From positions 41,058 to 105,057 of the forward strand of contig NW_026516802.1 in assembly GCF_025766255.1 (NCBI RefSeq): 64,000 bases of DNA. The letters are read 5' to 3'. A program made the position numbers and the translations under genes. Below, in pieces: positions 47,991-60,543 of the stretch. The notes under the pieces are model-generated. The model was not told where the DNA came from, did no database searches, and worked only from the letters and a program-made list of their open reading frames with translations. The stretch's first letter is position 1. Every line of letters begins with the position of its first letter. This stretch comes from Zychaea mexicana (lineage: Eukaryota; Mucoromycota; Mucoromycetes; Mucorales; Lichtheimiaceae).

Positions 47991-49428
47991 CTCTCCTATA
48001 ACGTCCCCAAAAGACAATTATACCGTCTAACATGCTTCAAAAATACTTTTTTTCTACTCGTTTGCTTTCGTTATTGAAGAAAAAAATAATTATGGGCAGC
48101 CAAAAGTTGCCAGCTTTTCCCGATTTAGCTGGGCCGCCTGAAATTTGAAACAACTCACTTACATGAAACAAGAATAAGTAAACAACTCCTATACGTATAT
48201 ATACTCGCCTATCGCCTACGTCCTACACGTCTTTTCTTTTTACCTTCAATTAAAAGATGCCGCCATTAAGACGAAAGCAGAAGGCCACCCGAAGAAGGAC
48301 GCGTGCGCCTGACGGGAGAATCACTGCCCAGTTTCATAGTATACGCCGTTTTTTCTATTGCTATTCCTATACATTTTCATGTTTAAAAATATATACGTAT
48401 CATTGTTCTTTGAAGTCCAAACATTTTATAAGGATTAGTGCTTAAGAATCGAATTGAAACAAAGTAAAGTTTTGACGGTTATAAGGCGGACGCACCACAA
48501 TAATCTGGGAAAGAATGTGCTTCAGCGTGATGCTATAATGAATTCGAGGAATATTGGTAACGGAATCGTCGTGTTGTTTTGGTTTGGCCAGTTTCATTTC
48601 TCGGTGTATGTAGTTTTTTCTATATGCATGAAAACAAGCCGCAGAATGCGTCTACAGCATCATTGTGAAGTGAGGGTAAGTAAATGACTACTTAAAAGTG
48701 CTAAACTGTCTCTGTAACATCTTCTTTTTTGACCCTACTCGTTTGTTACATTTCTTTTTAATCAGTCTGCCCTTTCATTATATCAGTTGGGCCCCTCACT
48801 GTACATTCATATACTGTACTCTCGTCAAAGCAAAAAAAAAGCACCGCGTACTTTGATAAATTCTGTCTTTTGTATAATGAATGAAAAAAGCGCTGAAATA
48901 AGCAAGAGCTTGTCTCTGAAAAAAAAAATACAAAAGCAATTGTTAGCAAATAATGGTTAATGATACTTTCCGATGTCGTCACTTCCTGTATAAAGAGATG
49001 AAGGCAAAATGTTTGTAGTGACAAGGGTGTTTCTTTTAGTCAAGTAAAAGAAGTAACAACTCCTCCAATACTTAGAAATGAGGCTTGTCACTTTTTATTA
49101 GAAAAAGACAAAAGACTATCTATTCAGACATATCGATAAGTAAGGACGGTTATATAAGACGACGAGTATGGAAAGAGCTAGTATGATAGTAATAAAAGGA
49201 GGATAGAGAGAATGAAGAGGTGTGTATGAGGGAACAAAAAAGAGCTAAGGAATGACTGGGAGGGGGAGAGAAATCAGGAAAATCTTGCTTGTTGCTTCCT
49301 TGTAGAAATGTCTGTTTGTTTGTTTGTTGTTTCAAAGCAAAAAGGAATAAAAGAAAAACGTATTTACATTGAGAGAAAGAAACAGAATAAACTTTTCGTT
49401 TGTTTGTATGTCTGGAGGGATAGGTGAC

Positions 49429-52304
49429 TTATAAGGGCCATTCATCCTGGACCATCATGCGCTGCTGCTGCTGAACAGCTTTAGAAACCTCGTCGATGCT
49501 CTGACCCGCTTGTCGGATCATACGCTCGATCTCCAAAATCTGGCGATTTAAGCCAGAGACCATTGGATGAGATTCATTTTGTTGATCTTCAGGTCTTAGA
49601 CTCTCTTGCTGTTCCTGTTGCTGGCTAAGCCAATTCCAGTTCGCTGCTGCTGTTCTTGCCATCAACGAAGGCGGTTCGTCGTATGGATGTTGAAAGTTAC
49701 TGTTATGGTTGGTTAGTTTACTGCTCACATGATTCATTTTCGTCGCAATATAGACGTTGATCAGGACGAGTAGCACCATGCATGCTACCATCAATTGCTG
49801 AGTCGATGGCGCAGGGTTCTGTAGAACCCATTCCGTACCAGCAGACACACCAGCATAGAACGATTTCACGACGGCATCATACGTCTTTTTGTTTGCTTGA
49901 CCTTGTTGCTTTGTTTGATGAAGATGATGATGCTGATGCTGCTGCTGATGCTTTTCATGAGGATGATGGGATGATGGATGTCGTCGCCGGCGACGATGAT
50001 GTTTTGGAAGAGGCGGCTGATGTTGTTGGTGCTGGGATTGCATGTATTTTCGAATGGCAGCATCGATGCCTTTGTAATAGTTGATTTGGCCATCAATCGA
50101 TGCTTTTTCAATAGTAGCTAGATATGAAGAGAGGATGTCAGGCACAGAAGATTGTCGTCTTTAACACAGGGAATTGAAATGATCCTTACATTTCAACCAG
50201 GAGGATTTTTTAAATTCTACAATCATCGTGACAAGCACGCGTACTTTTCCTTGACCAGCACGCATGATGCATATGCGTGTTTTGACGCAGAATGAGCTGC
50301 CGGAAGGTACATCCGGCGTTTGTGTCGTTATCAATTGGGTAACGTAATTCTCCACGTCCATGTGATGGACTTGCTCTTTGAGAATACATTTGGTCGATCG
50401 AGGACCTAAATTATCATTCATGAAAGATTGGTTAGATATATCATCCTATCTCTTCTCTATCCCATCCAACTCAATGTGCTCTTGTGAAAATTGTATAACC
50501 TCCTGTTTTTCTTACCAATTGCATTGGAAAGCGGTTTGATGTACGAAATGGCACGCTCCGAGTGGACTGATTCCCCCTTTTGCCATGGTCCGATATCAAC
50601 ATCTATGTTTTATACATGATTAACAACTTTTTCCTCTTATAAGCATATTGCATCAATTACCCGTATTCTTTTCAATCTCGGTCAAGAACTTTTGCAAAAA
50701 GGCGCGGTTGGCTAGCAAGCTGTACACATTCTCAATGCTACCCTGATACAATTGATCCATCACGGTATGTGTATAATGACCGCCATTGCTTTGACAGCCG
50801 CACGCGGTTGATTTTTCGTCACCCACATCATTATTACTCGATTGTTCTTGTCGCTGCTGAGATTGTTGCTTGGCATCCATGTTTTTCTTGGCCGACAATT
50901 GAGATTCCGAAGCCGTTCGACGCCTGTCCAACTGAGGATGCTTGGTGGCGCTTGGCAGTGTTGCCAATGAATTCTGTCGCTCATAGACACTGTTGTCACA
51001 GTCTGTATATCATTAGGGCAGGTTGGGTTAGTAATAGCAAACAGTGGTGTGGCAGAGAAGCCAAGTATCCAGACTGCGTTCTAGATTTAAAACTACTACT
51101 GGTAGGTAGCTACTTACCAGAGGGAGGTGGCGGACAAAAAGCGGGTGGCGGAAGCAATGTATCGCGATCAGCCGAACTCTCCGTATCATACGACAACGAG
51201 GACATGGAATCGTCGGTCAACAGACCATCATCATAGCCGCCTACTCTTGTAACTTCACTGCTAGGCGACGCACGACGTTGTGATTCCCGCCACAGTTGGG
51301 TGATTTGATCATATGCTTGATCACGGGACAAGAACGATGCAAAAAAGTACTACATAGAGTCAAGTCCGTCGTCGTGTCAACAACAATCAATTATACGCAG
51401 AAAAAGATAATTGGGCATATTATCATAAGTAATTAGTGTACATTTAGTTCATCACTACCTTGGCCTGAGTCGTTGATATCAAAATGGCATTTGGAATAAA
51501 GATGGCGGTTGTCCGTTTCTCGATATCGACAATATCCGTAAAGTCAATCACGAGCTACAATTTCGATAGAAGAAGAAGAAAAACGGGTGAGTGTGCTTGG
51601 CTTTGATGCAATCCAAACAAGGGATCGGGGAACATGCGACGCTACAGAATCTATCAGCAGCAAAGGAGAAAGAGAAGTTGTTGCTCGGGGAGGGGGGTGA
51701 CTTACATTGGTCACCCAGCCAAAGATGTTTGCGTTGAAACAGATATGGGATCCGGAGATGTACATACGTCCTTGAGTCAGAATTTCTTTCTGTAATGCAC
51801 AGCCATAGTCTATATACGTGCCAAGAGGTGGAGCAGAGTGTGTGAGTAACCTTGGCAACATGCAATATTGCACAACCTGAGCGGAGCAATGTCCGACAGA
51901 GTGAATGCCATAGTAACCGAATACTGAAGACTGTTACCATCTATAAGATGATCTGTTTCGGGAACGCTTCGGAAAAGTGTATGGAACTCGATGTTTCGCT
52001 TGGTACTGGCCATCTTTGTTGTTGTTGCTAGTACGTCGTCAGAACGTTTGGACTTGAGCGGAGTTTGGGGCGAATCAATGCTTGTAGCAGTGGACATGCT
52101 GGATCGGCGCGACTGAGACAAAGTGGCAGGTGAAGGAAGTGGGAGGTGGTGTTTGCTGGATGCATCATTGTTGTTGATTTCGTGGTTGGCGTTGTTGCTG
52201 TTGCGTGATAGAATGGGCGTAGAGTTGGACGCAGCTGTTGGACTGGGTCCCATAGTAACCATGTTGCTGTTGTTGTAGTTGTCTGGTGATTGCGCCGCAA
52301 TCAT
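49429..52304 (-). CDS. GRAM-VASt domain lipid (sterol) transfer protein with C-terminal membrane anchor, Lam/Ltc type
   Basis: Eight exons: 52304-51938, 51809-51706, 51554-51459, 51349-51118, 51002-50661, 50602-50516, 50405-50190, 50117-49429 (710 residues), every phase matching. After a disordered Asn/Ser/Thr-rich N-terminus comes the GRAM domain (residues ~100-205: 'FHTLFRSVPETDHLI', 'GRMYISGSHICFNANIFGWVTN', 'DIVDIEKRTTAIFIPNAI'). The VASt domain follows around residues 320-480 ('DVDIGPWQKGES', 'HMDVENYVTQLITTQTPDVP', 'VEFKKSSWLK'). A His/Gln/Lys-rich stretch, a transmembrane helix ('QLMVACMVLLVLINVYIATK', ~residue 600) and a coiled C-terminus with a Gln run complete it. Yeast relatives are ER-anchored and move sterol at contact sites with the plasma membrane or mitochondria. 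The AG at 50119-50118 is chosen for exon 8 because the nearer AG at 50160 breaks frame. Confidence 0.93.
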
Positions 52305-52872
52305 GAAAGGTGAAGGAATGGAGAGAAGAGACAGAAGGAGAGAAAGTGTGGGTGGAAAGTGAGAAAGGGAAGGAGGGAGAGAGAGAGAGAGAAAGTGGGA
52401 GAAAGAAGAGAAAGAAAAGGGATAAAAGGAAGTGCTGTATTATAATAAGATTATTATTATTATTAGTGATTATTGATTGATTTATGATGAGGAAGACGAG
52501 GATACAGTATGCAGCAAGCAACACTCAGCAGCAAACAACAAAGTGGAAGAAGAAGAAGAAGGGAAACGAGGGGGGGGGCTGCTTGGGCTTTGGTGAAAGG
52601 GAACAGAAGGAAGGGACCGAGCAACTGAATGAGTGATGATGACGATGACGATAGTGCTTGTTGTTGTTATTATTGTTACTAGTTCATTTGCCTGGTGACC
52701 TCGAGGTTTCATAGATCAAAATGCCATGTCCTTTTTATACTCCATCAACAATACTCTCTCTGCACGATCAAATAAGGGTTGCGCGAGAATCACCCTCTTT
52801 TTATTTTTTCCGTGACCCCTTGACTTGGAGCATATCCCGAAATAGGAAGCCAATTGAAAAGGGGCTGTAATT

Positions 52873-52913
52873 ACTACCCTACTACTACTACCACTACTAC
52901 TACTACTACTACC
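52873..52913 (+). repeat. (ACT)n trinucleotide tract
   Basis: Imperfect ACT repeat of about twelve units in the shared promoter region. Confidence 0.8.
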
Positions 52914-53383
52914 TATTAGGACCTAGTGGATCGACACAGCCCATTTTCTCTCTTTTTCATTGTTGCTACCACCCTCTCGAGATCAGCTTAGCTGCTGTCA
53001 GATGTCATTTAAATAACTCCTTTGCTACCACCCACCATTCATTTGAAGAGACAGCAGGAGAATTTCAAGATAATCGATGAAACAGTTTTTGCTCGTCGAA
53101 TTGTTTTAGTAGCTGGCACGTTGGCGAAACATTTTTATGGCAATGCCAAAAACTATGAGAGAGAGAGATAAAATTAATAAACTCGGCCCTGGTGCATCTC
53201 CTCCTCCTTAAGTTTCGCTTATGACCAACTAGTAGTAGCACCCTCTTGACACACTTCCTTTCATGTATATGAATACTTCTTGATAAAGATGATCCGTACT
53301 TTGCGCTTGTCATGGTCTCCTTTCTTTCTTTCTTAGCAAACGTGGGTTGGTTGCTCCGGGTGGATCAGTGCTCCCACATTATC

Positions 53384-53407
53384 GTAGTAGTAGTAGTAGT
53401 AATAGTA
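53384..53407 (+). repeat. (GTA)n trinucleotide tract
   Basis: Seven GTA units then AATAGTA, upstream of cyclin C. Its complement (TAC/ACT) resembles the tract 500 bp to the left. Confidence 0.8.
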
Positions 53408-53577
53408 CTTGGCAACTGTTATAATACCAAGTGGCACACGAAAAGAGAACTGATTTGCTGTCCACCCACCTCCCCCCAAACACACCTCCCCGCGAATACA
53501 CCACGCGGCAATTCAATCACACATTAATCCTTTTCTATCTGTTCAGTTCGCACAAACCACACACACCCAACAAACAC

Positions 53578-54726
53578 ATGGCAGCAAATTATTGGGAATC
53601 TACACAAAGGTAAATTCATCAGAACCTTCATCCATTCTCAGAAAGCATTGCTAAATTTTTCAAAAAAAACATTTATACGTGTTAGTCTAAAGTGGCAGTT
53701 AGATCGATGGTCTTTAGCACGTAGTAGAGAGGAGGATCTACGGCACGTCTCGGAATCCGACTATGTCAAGCTAAAGATTTGGTTCTGTAACTGTAAGTTT
53801 TTTTTTTTCAGTCTAGAAAGGGTGAATGAGCAACATTGACAATTCAAATAACAAAACTTGTTTTTTGTGCAAAAAGTGATTCAAAAGCTGGCAAAGCGTT
53901 TGCAGCTGCGACAACAAGTAGTGGCGACCGCCTTTGTCTATTTCAAGCGTTTCTATTCAAAGTAAGGTGTCACGTTTCATGGCTGTGTATATGCGCGTAT
54001 GTGTGTGCTGTGGATCTCGAGAAATGCTCTCCTTAACATGGGAAAAATCTCGTGCGTGTGTGTAGTAATAGTCTCAGGAAAACGGATCCAATCCTGGTAC
54101 TCGTCACCTGCGTATACCTTGCTACCAAAATCGAAGAATGTCCTGTTCACATCAAAGTCGTAACCCAAGAAGCCAAACACATCTTTCAAGGTATAGTTCC
54201 CCACTTTGCCCACTCCATACAAGATTATCCACTGTCATGCTAACCTTAAAACAAAACGAACATGAATACGTTAGTGGATTATGGAGGATTTCCCTATGAC
54301 AGCTCCAAAGTCGCCGAATTCGAGTTCTACTTGTTAGAGGAACTCAATTTTTACTTGATCATTTGGCACCCATATCGACCGTTATTACAAATCTGCGAAG
54401 AATTAGGGATGCGGGAATCCGGAGTGCAATACGCGTGGTTTATCGTCAATGACTCGTATAGAACGGATGTATGTCTGCTTTATCCGCCTCATATGATTGC
54501 ATTGGCGGCCATTTACATGACCGTGGTGCTCAATCATGCCGATTTTGCACCGGGATCTCTAGGCGACCGGACAGATATGCGTCAATGGTTTGCTGATCTG
54601 AACGTGGATATGGAAAGCATTGTCGAGATTGCTCAGGATATTCTGTCAATCTACGAGGTTTGGAAAGACTGGAAAGAGGATCGGATGTTGCATTTATGGA
54701 GGGAGCTTCGTGCACGCCCTTCATAA
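53578..54726 (+). CDS. SSN8: Cyclin C, Mediator CDK8-module subunit (Srb11/Ssn8 type)
   Basis: Five exons: 53578-53609, 53686-53792, 53877-53961, 54066-54190, 54275-54726 (266 residues; family ~250-330). It begins 'MAANYWESTQ', the start typical of cyclin C. Box 1 follows: 'LIQKLAKRLQLRQQVVATAFVYFKRFY', then 'DPILVLVTCVYLATKIEE' with 'FPYDSSKVAEFEFYLLEELNFYLIIWHPYRPL' and a second cyclin fold ('PHMIALAAIYMTVVLN'). Cyclin C pairs with Cdk8/Srb10 in the kinase module of RNA polymerase II Mediator, usually repressive, in the nucleus; in yeast it also leaves to mitochondria under stress. The adjacent GRAM-VASt gene is divergent and functionally unrelated as far as I can tell. Confidence 0.96.
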
Positions 54727-56043
54727 AAACAGGGACGCTGGGAAAAGAACATCTTTTGTTATTGTACCCCGTCTCGTTTTTCTGTTTCTTTTTTCTCTCT
54801 CTTTCTGCTGGCCAGAAGCTTCTTTTTCCTGTATAAAGGGTCCCATACAACCTACCACTAATGAATGCGAAAAAGACAGACACGCATAATATACACTCAT
54901 CATCTCATTGGCCCACCCTTTTGTATTTATTCCCCCGTTTTACCCTTCCCTCCCCGTCATATGTGGGTATAAACTATGTAGACGAGTTATCTTCTGTTGG
55001 TAAAATGGCTTAGAAGGAAATGAAACCGTCAAATAAAAATCTTCTTTATAAACAATAAACACCCTGTTGAACCATAAATCCGGTCTGGCAGATTTGTGTA
55101 GTAGGAGGTTGTAATTGGCGCTTGTTTGTTGGCCGTCCCTTATTTTACTTTCTGTCTTTACTTGAGCAAAAGCACATTATGTGCGGTGAGTACAATAATC
55201 CCATTCTATCTAGAACCAGGATTTTCCTCTGCTGTCGACACGGCTTCGATGTTTCATGAAAGAGCGGACATGATACAATTATTTTTAGCAAGACTTTAGC
55301 CACCATCATAGCTTCTTTTTAAAAACAGCCACAGCTCGCAAGACACAACTGCCCAGTACTTTATCTGGATCGAGCACTTCTCACAAACAAACAATTAAAA
55401 GGGTGTTCACTGTCAATTATCAGCAAAGCGATGAACTTTCGAAAGTAAGAAAGGGTTTCACTCACAGCTCGAGAGCGCATATCGGGACGAGTAACCATGT
55501 ACAAAAACAAGAATGTATAAAGTGGTCTATTGCTGGAGGATGTTACGAACAAGATGAAGTGCTACATTTCTGCTATATGTTAATGGTAAAAGTTACAATT
55601 GCTCAGCTTCGTCTGGAGCCAAGCTTGCGCTGCTTGCTCGGATGTTGGATCATATCCTGCCGACAAGTATAATTTGGACCGAGTTGTTTCTTGGTACGTC
55701 GGAAATTCGTATTTGTGGTCTATTTTTCTACAGGATACCAGCAAATGCTGGTAGCACCCAGTAGTCGATTTTCATCGTTTGCACGCCTGAAAATCGGGAA
55801 TCGAAGGTTCATCAAACTGATGGCTGTAATTTTCCTGCAGCGGGTCCCTTTCCGATCCTAGGAACAATGTCTCCGCAATAATAAACATACTGAGCGAACT
55901 TTTGCGCCACCCAGGATATTCATAACGGCCGCAAACCGCAAATTTAACTATGCGGTTAATTAGTTTTCCGCTCAAAATTGGCTGAGTGTACCTGAATCAT
56001 AGTGCCAAACGGTCCGCAGTAATTATTATCGCAACCATCAACC
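54727..56043. other. Intergenic region, left flank of the KDZ element
   Basis: 1.3 kb. No host gene. Open frames 55361-55552 (-) and 55403-55672 (+) overlap and lack domains. Two short inverted repeats (55736-55753 and ~55932-55955) lie in the ~300 bp before the transposase start and may belong to the transposon end. Confidence 0.55.
55736..55753. repeat. Perfect 8-bp inverted repeat left of the KDZ transposase
   Basis: TACCAGCA, two-base spacer, TGCTGGTA. A second stem, AACCGCA / TGCGGTT with a ten-base loop, lies about 195 bp further right. Such palindromes may be subterminal transposase sites; this is inference. Confidence 0.55.
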
Positions 56044-59000
56044 ATGTCTTCCAGAATACGACAAGGAAAGCGCCAGCGAACAACGACATATCTCAAAGTT
56101 TCGGAGCGAGAGACAAAACTTATCAAGGTTTCGAGATCTGTAGCAGCGACAACTGGGAATTACAACACCATGCCGTTTGAAGTTCGCCAAACGCAATCTT
56201 CAAATGTTGATTCCGCACCATCGCAGTGGGTAGACACTGACAACGATGATGATGATGTTTGCGACCAGCCCAAACGTAAAAGTGCAGCTGCCAAGCGTGC
56301 AGTTCGTTGGGTTTGCCTTTTCCCGGGACTACTTAAGGCTTATAAAGAAGGGTATAAGCAAGCGCCGGTCGCCGAGGCACTCGAGCCTATTGATGCAGCG
56401 ATCTGTAGTTGTAATGATGATAAGAAAGCCAGTAGAGAGGTTACTTGTATCTTTAAGTATGGTAAGCATTATTTTAAAGTTTATTTAGGAGAAAAACAAA
56501 GGAGTAAACGCTGTTGTTTGTTGAGGCATTCGGCAATTCACCATCATTTACTGCAAAGCGTGCCCGAACTTTTCCTTGCCACTTGATTTGATGCGTCGCC
56601 ACATGTTACCTTTGACGCCAATAAACCCCGGGCATGCAGTGCACATAAACATTTCATAACTTGCATTGTATTTGTCGTGTTTCAGTGCACAACATTGCCA
56701 AGTGGATTGAAGCCGATTTCGAAGAAGAGGTACCATCTTTTGATACGCATTTTTTATCTAGGATATAAACACACTTATGTTGGCTATTTAGGTTCCTGCA
56801 TCGCTTAAGTCTCGCTTAAACGATGCACTTCCTGTTTTTGGCAGAATACTTTTAAGTCTGAAAAAGGAGTTGAGAGAGCAGCACGGCATTGAGAACAATG
56901 TGTGTCCCGGCTGCAGATACGTGGTACTGGTTCAAATTCATTTGCTGTTTCGGGTTTAGATATAAAACATTTAAACATGTCTATTCCAGTTCTTCCTATT
57001 GCTTACTGGATCATATATTTCTCCTTCCTCTTCTTTTCGATTTTGTACCCGTATATTTATGTGCTCTATAATATTTGGTAGAGCCATGCCAAGACCGTAG
57101 CATTGGACGGTAACTTCCAGCTGCGACTCTTTGCACATATCAAAGATGTAGACGGCGTGGAATTTGAAGGAGAAGATGAGGTCAACACCATTTGGGTCAA
57201 CGAAACTGACCTCATCCCTTATAATGAATCGGTAAGGTGTTTATCCCTACCATTATTCAACAGTGTCTAGAACGCTCATACCTTTACATATATGATAAGG
57301 CCAAGGATGGGTGCGCATCCTTTAGCGCGCTTGAAAAACAGGGCGGCTCAACGAAGGGTCTCGATCGAACCGGTGCCTTTGCGTGCACCTGTGGACGCCA
57401 CGGGTATCCAATTGCTATTGTTGACATGCGTAGCAAAGGCGAACGGTTAGTTGAACTTTTGTTTGTTTCACGATGTATATAATACTCACTTTATGTTCAT
57501 TTGTAGCTATACCTACGTCCTAAGTGCTTTAAAGAAGGTGACGGATACTGAAATGTATGGCAACAACATACGCATCATGTACGATGTTGGTTGCAAGCTT
57601 CGTACCGCCTTAAAGGTAGTAATGAAAACCTACTTCAATAAGTATGTGTATGTCTCTTCTTGTATTCTAATTAGACGTTCTTTCAGAAAACACCATCGCT
57701 GAAAGATATTGAGGATGTCCCCATCGCAGTGGGAATTTTTCACATTACTGGGCATAACGCTGCTTGCCAAGTTCACTTTCATCCTCGTCTGGTTAAAGGC
57801 TTTGGGATGATCGATGGAGAGTCTTTAGAACGAATGTGGTCATACCTCAACGGTTTTGTATCCATGACACGCACCATGACCCCTCTCAACAGGCGGTTGA
57901 CTGTAACCATAGCTCTCGAATTTTTAGCAGAGGAAAAGATTGATAACATTGGTATGTTATAGATCATTATCATTGTTACAAACTTAAAAGAGGATGCGAC
58001 TAATACGAATATTTTAGGTCTTACAATCCAACGAAAACATGCGCGCGCCATACGACTACTAAACGACGCTCAGAAAGCCCTTCAAGACGCCAACTATTTT
58101 GATAAGCTAGAAGTTCTTTTACAAAAATGGAATGAACAAATAGAGCTTGCAACATCTGAGCCCACCACAGAAAGTGGAAGAATCAAGAAGAAAATAAGCA
58201 GTGCATACGAAATCCTTCGTGTAGCTGTTTCAATCTATGACATTAGTGATCAAGCATTCAAAAAGCAAGGCAACGGTAACGATACATATCTCCTTTTTTT
58301 TCCTTTCCTAAATTAAAGGTGTAGTTACTCACTCAACATATGATACACCTCTACAAAGGTCACAGCCGTACTCAAAATCTTTCAGGCCAAAAAGGTGCAG
58401 TCCAGAAAAAAGTCTAAAAATGCTTGGATAGTTACAACGACATAGCTAAAAAACATTCGGTGATAGGTATCATAAAAGACATGGCTACGTATTCGTCTAT
58501 CGTTTTCTTTCCACTTACCGCAGTAACTGTTTACCAGATTTAAGCCCATATAAAAAAAATGCTTCCAGTATATTGACAAAGAACAGCCAGTTCAGAAAGC
58601 ATGCCAACCTTCTTAATTCTATGGGTGATGGCTACCTTACGATGCTTTACATGGCTATCTGAGAGCTAAAGAAGAGTTGCAAATGTTGAAGGTCTGCACA
58701 GTATTATCTGAGGTTTTTTTTAAATTCACTCTCATTGATATAAAAAACATATATAGGAGGAAGCGATTTCGGTGCTCAGATATGGAAACGACGTCGTTAC
58801 CAAGCTCACAGCTGCTGCCAACGACCTCGAGGTTGGCGTTGATATTACGGACGAAGACCTTGGAATGGTCGTTATTTGCAAGCAGAAGCTCATGAGATCA
58901 AAGCGTTGGTACGGGGAACAGAAAAGTCGTCTTAGTAAAATTGCAGCAGGACTACGATCCGTAGCAACCAGCAGCAATATCCAGGAAGAAGAAGGCGAAC

Positions 59001-59059
59001 AAGCTGATGAAGTTGACGACGAAGAACCGGCAGACCCTGTTCGTGGATTGAAAACATAA
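56044..59059 (+). pseudogene. KDZ (Kyakuja-Dileera-Zisupton) family transposase gene with an internal stop
   Basis: Exons deduced: 56044-56461, 56686-56729, 56792-56923, 57082-57231, 57300-57445, 57507-57615, 57687-57951, 58018-58275, then ~58360-58540, ~58610-58690 and 58760-59059. KDZ hallmarks in order: 'CPGCRY' then 'ALDGNFQLRLFAH'; 'STKGLDRTGAFACTCGRHGYPI'; 'RIMYDVGCKL'; 'FHITGHNAACQVHFHPRLVKGFGMIDGESLERMWSYL' with the conserved Gly-His, Cys and Asp-Gly-Glu; then 'DSYNDIAKKHSV' and 'RYGNDVVTKL' near the end. These DNA transposases cut and paste with a DDE-type core. A TAA at 58415-58417 interrupts the frame after 'GAVQKKV', while recognisable family sequence ('KCLDSYNDIAKKH') continues beyond it. 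The region after 58540 is also hard to join, so the 3' half may be decaying. The N-terminus contains an acidic and basic region, likely for DNA binding or nuclear import. Confidence 0.83.
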
Positions 59060-60543
59060 ATTAAAACCAAAGCACAAACTATTATACATATACTAATGTC
59101 TTTACATATGGATACAATATTCAAACATATTTACCTCTATTGCTCATACAGTACTTGCTTTCTCGAATAGTCTATAGTGCAAAGACAGCATACATCAGCA
59201 TAGAAGAGATAGGCTCGTTATTCAAAAGCGCGCAATCTATATCACGACAGCTATTCTGACCTTTGCTTTCGACATCGACATGAGTTATACCGTGAATATG
59301 TATTGATAATTGGATAGTAGAGCTCCATAACGATGTATAAGACACATAAGTTACTTCTTTTGGCATTGGATCGAAACCTCTAGTCGATCAAGATTCCTTG
59401 CAGTTGATGTCGCTGCTTAGTTTAAACTCCTTCACTAGAAAGGAAGCATTGTGTTACCTTATCTATGACAAACAACTACTGCACACCAGAACAAAAGTAT
59501 TTCGACTCCCGTGAGATTCAAATATAGTACTATGAGCATCATCTGAGAAATCGAATAATACCGGCTGATGGGCTGTACCACTTGTTCTTCAAATAATCGA
59601 AAATTGTCAAAAATGAGAGGTGGGAGTGAGAAATGAGGCGATTTCGGCGAAAAGCCAAAGGCGGGTAACCTATTCTATTTGCTTTAAAACGGCTCGTTTC
59701 GACAAGAATTTATCTCTGGTCATTTTGATGTTTTACCCAAGGTTATAGAGAACGACGTGGCAAACACGATGATACCAATTACATTGCTCTGTACGATCGT
59801 CATCGTCTGCACAAAGCATTTTCTTTGTATCGTTTTCGTAAACCGCTCATTTTGTGAAACAGTCCTTCCTGAAACAGGTATCGCGGTATGGCTGTTCACA
59901 TCTGATGAAGCATCTTCTATACTTTTTATATAGCTTCTGTTGTACTACTGAGCTGGCACAGTTCGTATACGCTGTTATGGGTTTTAGCTTAATTAAAAAT
60001 TTGCTTATAACATAGTAGGAAGTTTTTTGGCGTGTATGCATTTTAAAGCGTCTGTCATCGAATTGACGGTGGGGCATCTTCACGTTGCTCTATGTCTTAA
60101 GACGTTTGTCAGTACGGATAATACCTACTTATAATTGCTCCGATGCACAATAGTGTTAGCGATTCTCTCACTAATAAAAGCCCCGGCGCCACTCTTCATT
60201 TCTTTCAGCGAAATCTTTCAAGTTGGGCGTATTTGTGCTGTCTTCCAGGTACTTTCTTAAAACTGAGAAACCTTCCAAGTCACTAAAATGGTCTCGCATT
60301 ATTTCGCAGCTATGTTTTTAGTGTACCTTCTTCAATATGTGGATCGGGTGTTGCTGTCATGGCAACTGCGTGCAGGCAAAAGAAGGTGGTAAACTAGCAA
60401 CAAAAGATAAAAACGGGGCAAGAAACGCTATGACCGCGTGGTTCGTGCTTATTGTGATAAAAGTTTTTAGTTGTGGCTTAATTTAAAAATACCACTCGAT
60501 GCTGATACAGTGTATGTAACCCCTCCGCCAACCATTATACGGT

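Larger units (their letters stand above)
45832..49428. other. Gene-poor, repeat-rich region
   Basis: 3.6 kb without a supported gene. It contains a GGATC-dense segment (46461-46580) and one copy of a ~400-bp dispersed repeat (47545-47990). Short frames at 46696-46893, 47007-47213 and 48257-48445 have no domain; the last begins with a basic 'MPPLRRKQKATRRRTR' that might be a first exon, but I cannot extend it. Confidence 0.5.
52305..53577. other. Intergenic, head-to-head promoter region with simple repeats
   Basis: 1.27 kb between divergent genes. GA-rich runs at 52376-52392, GAA runs around 52546-52559, an ACT-trinucleotide tract (52873-52913) and a GTA tract (53384-53407). No gene seen; both promoters lie here. 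Confidence 0.6.

Noticed and set aside
48257..48445. Basic N-terminus 'MPPLRRKQKATRRR' frame
   Set aside because: Could be a first exon, but no following exon could be joined convincingly.
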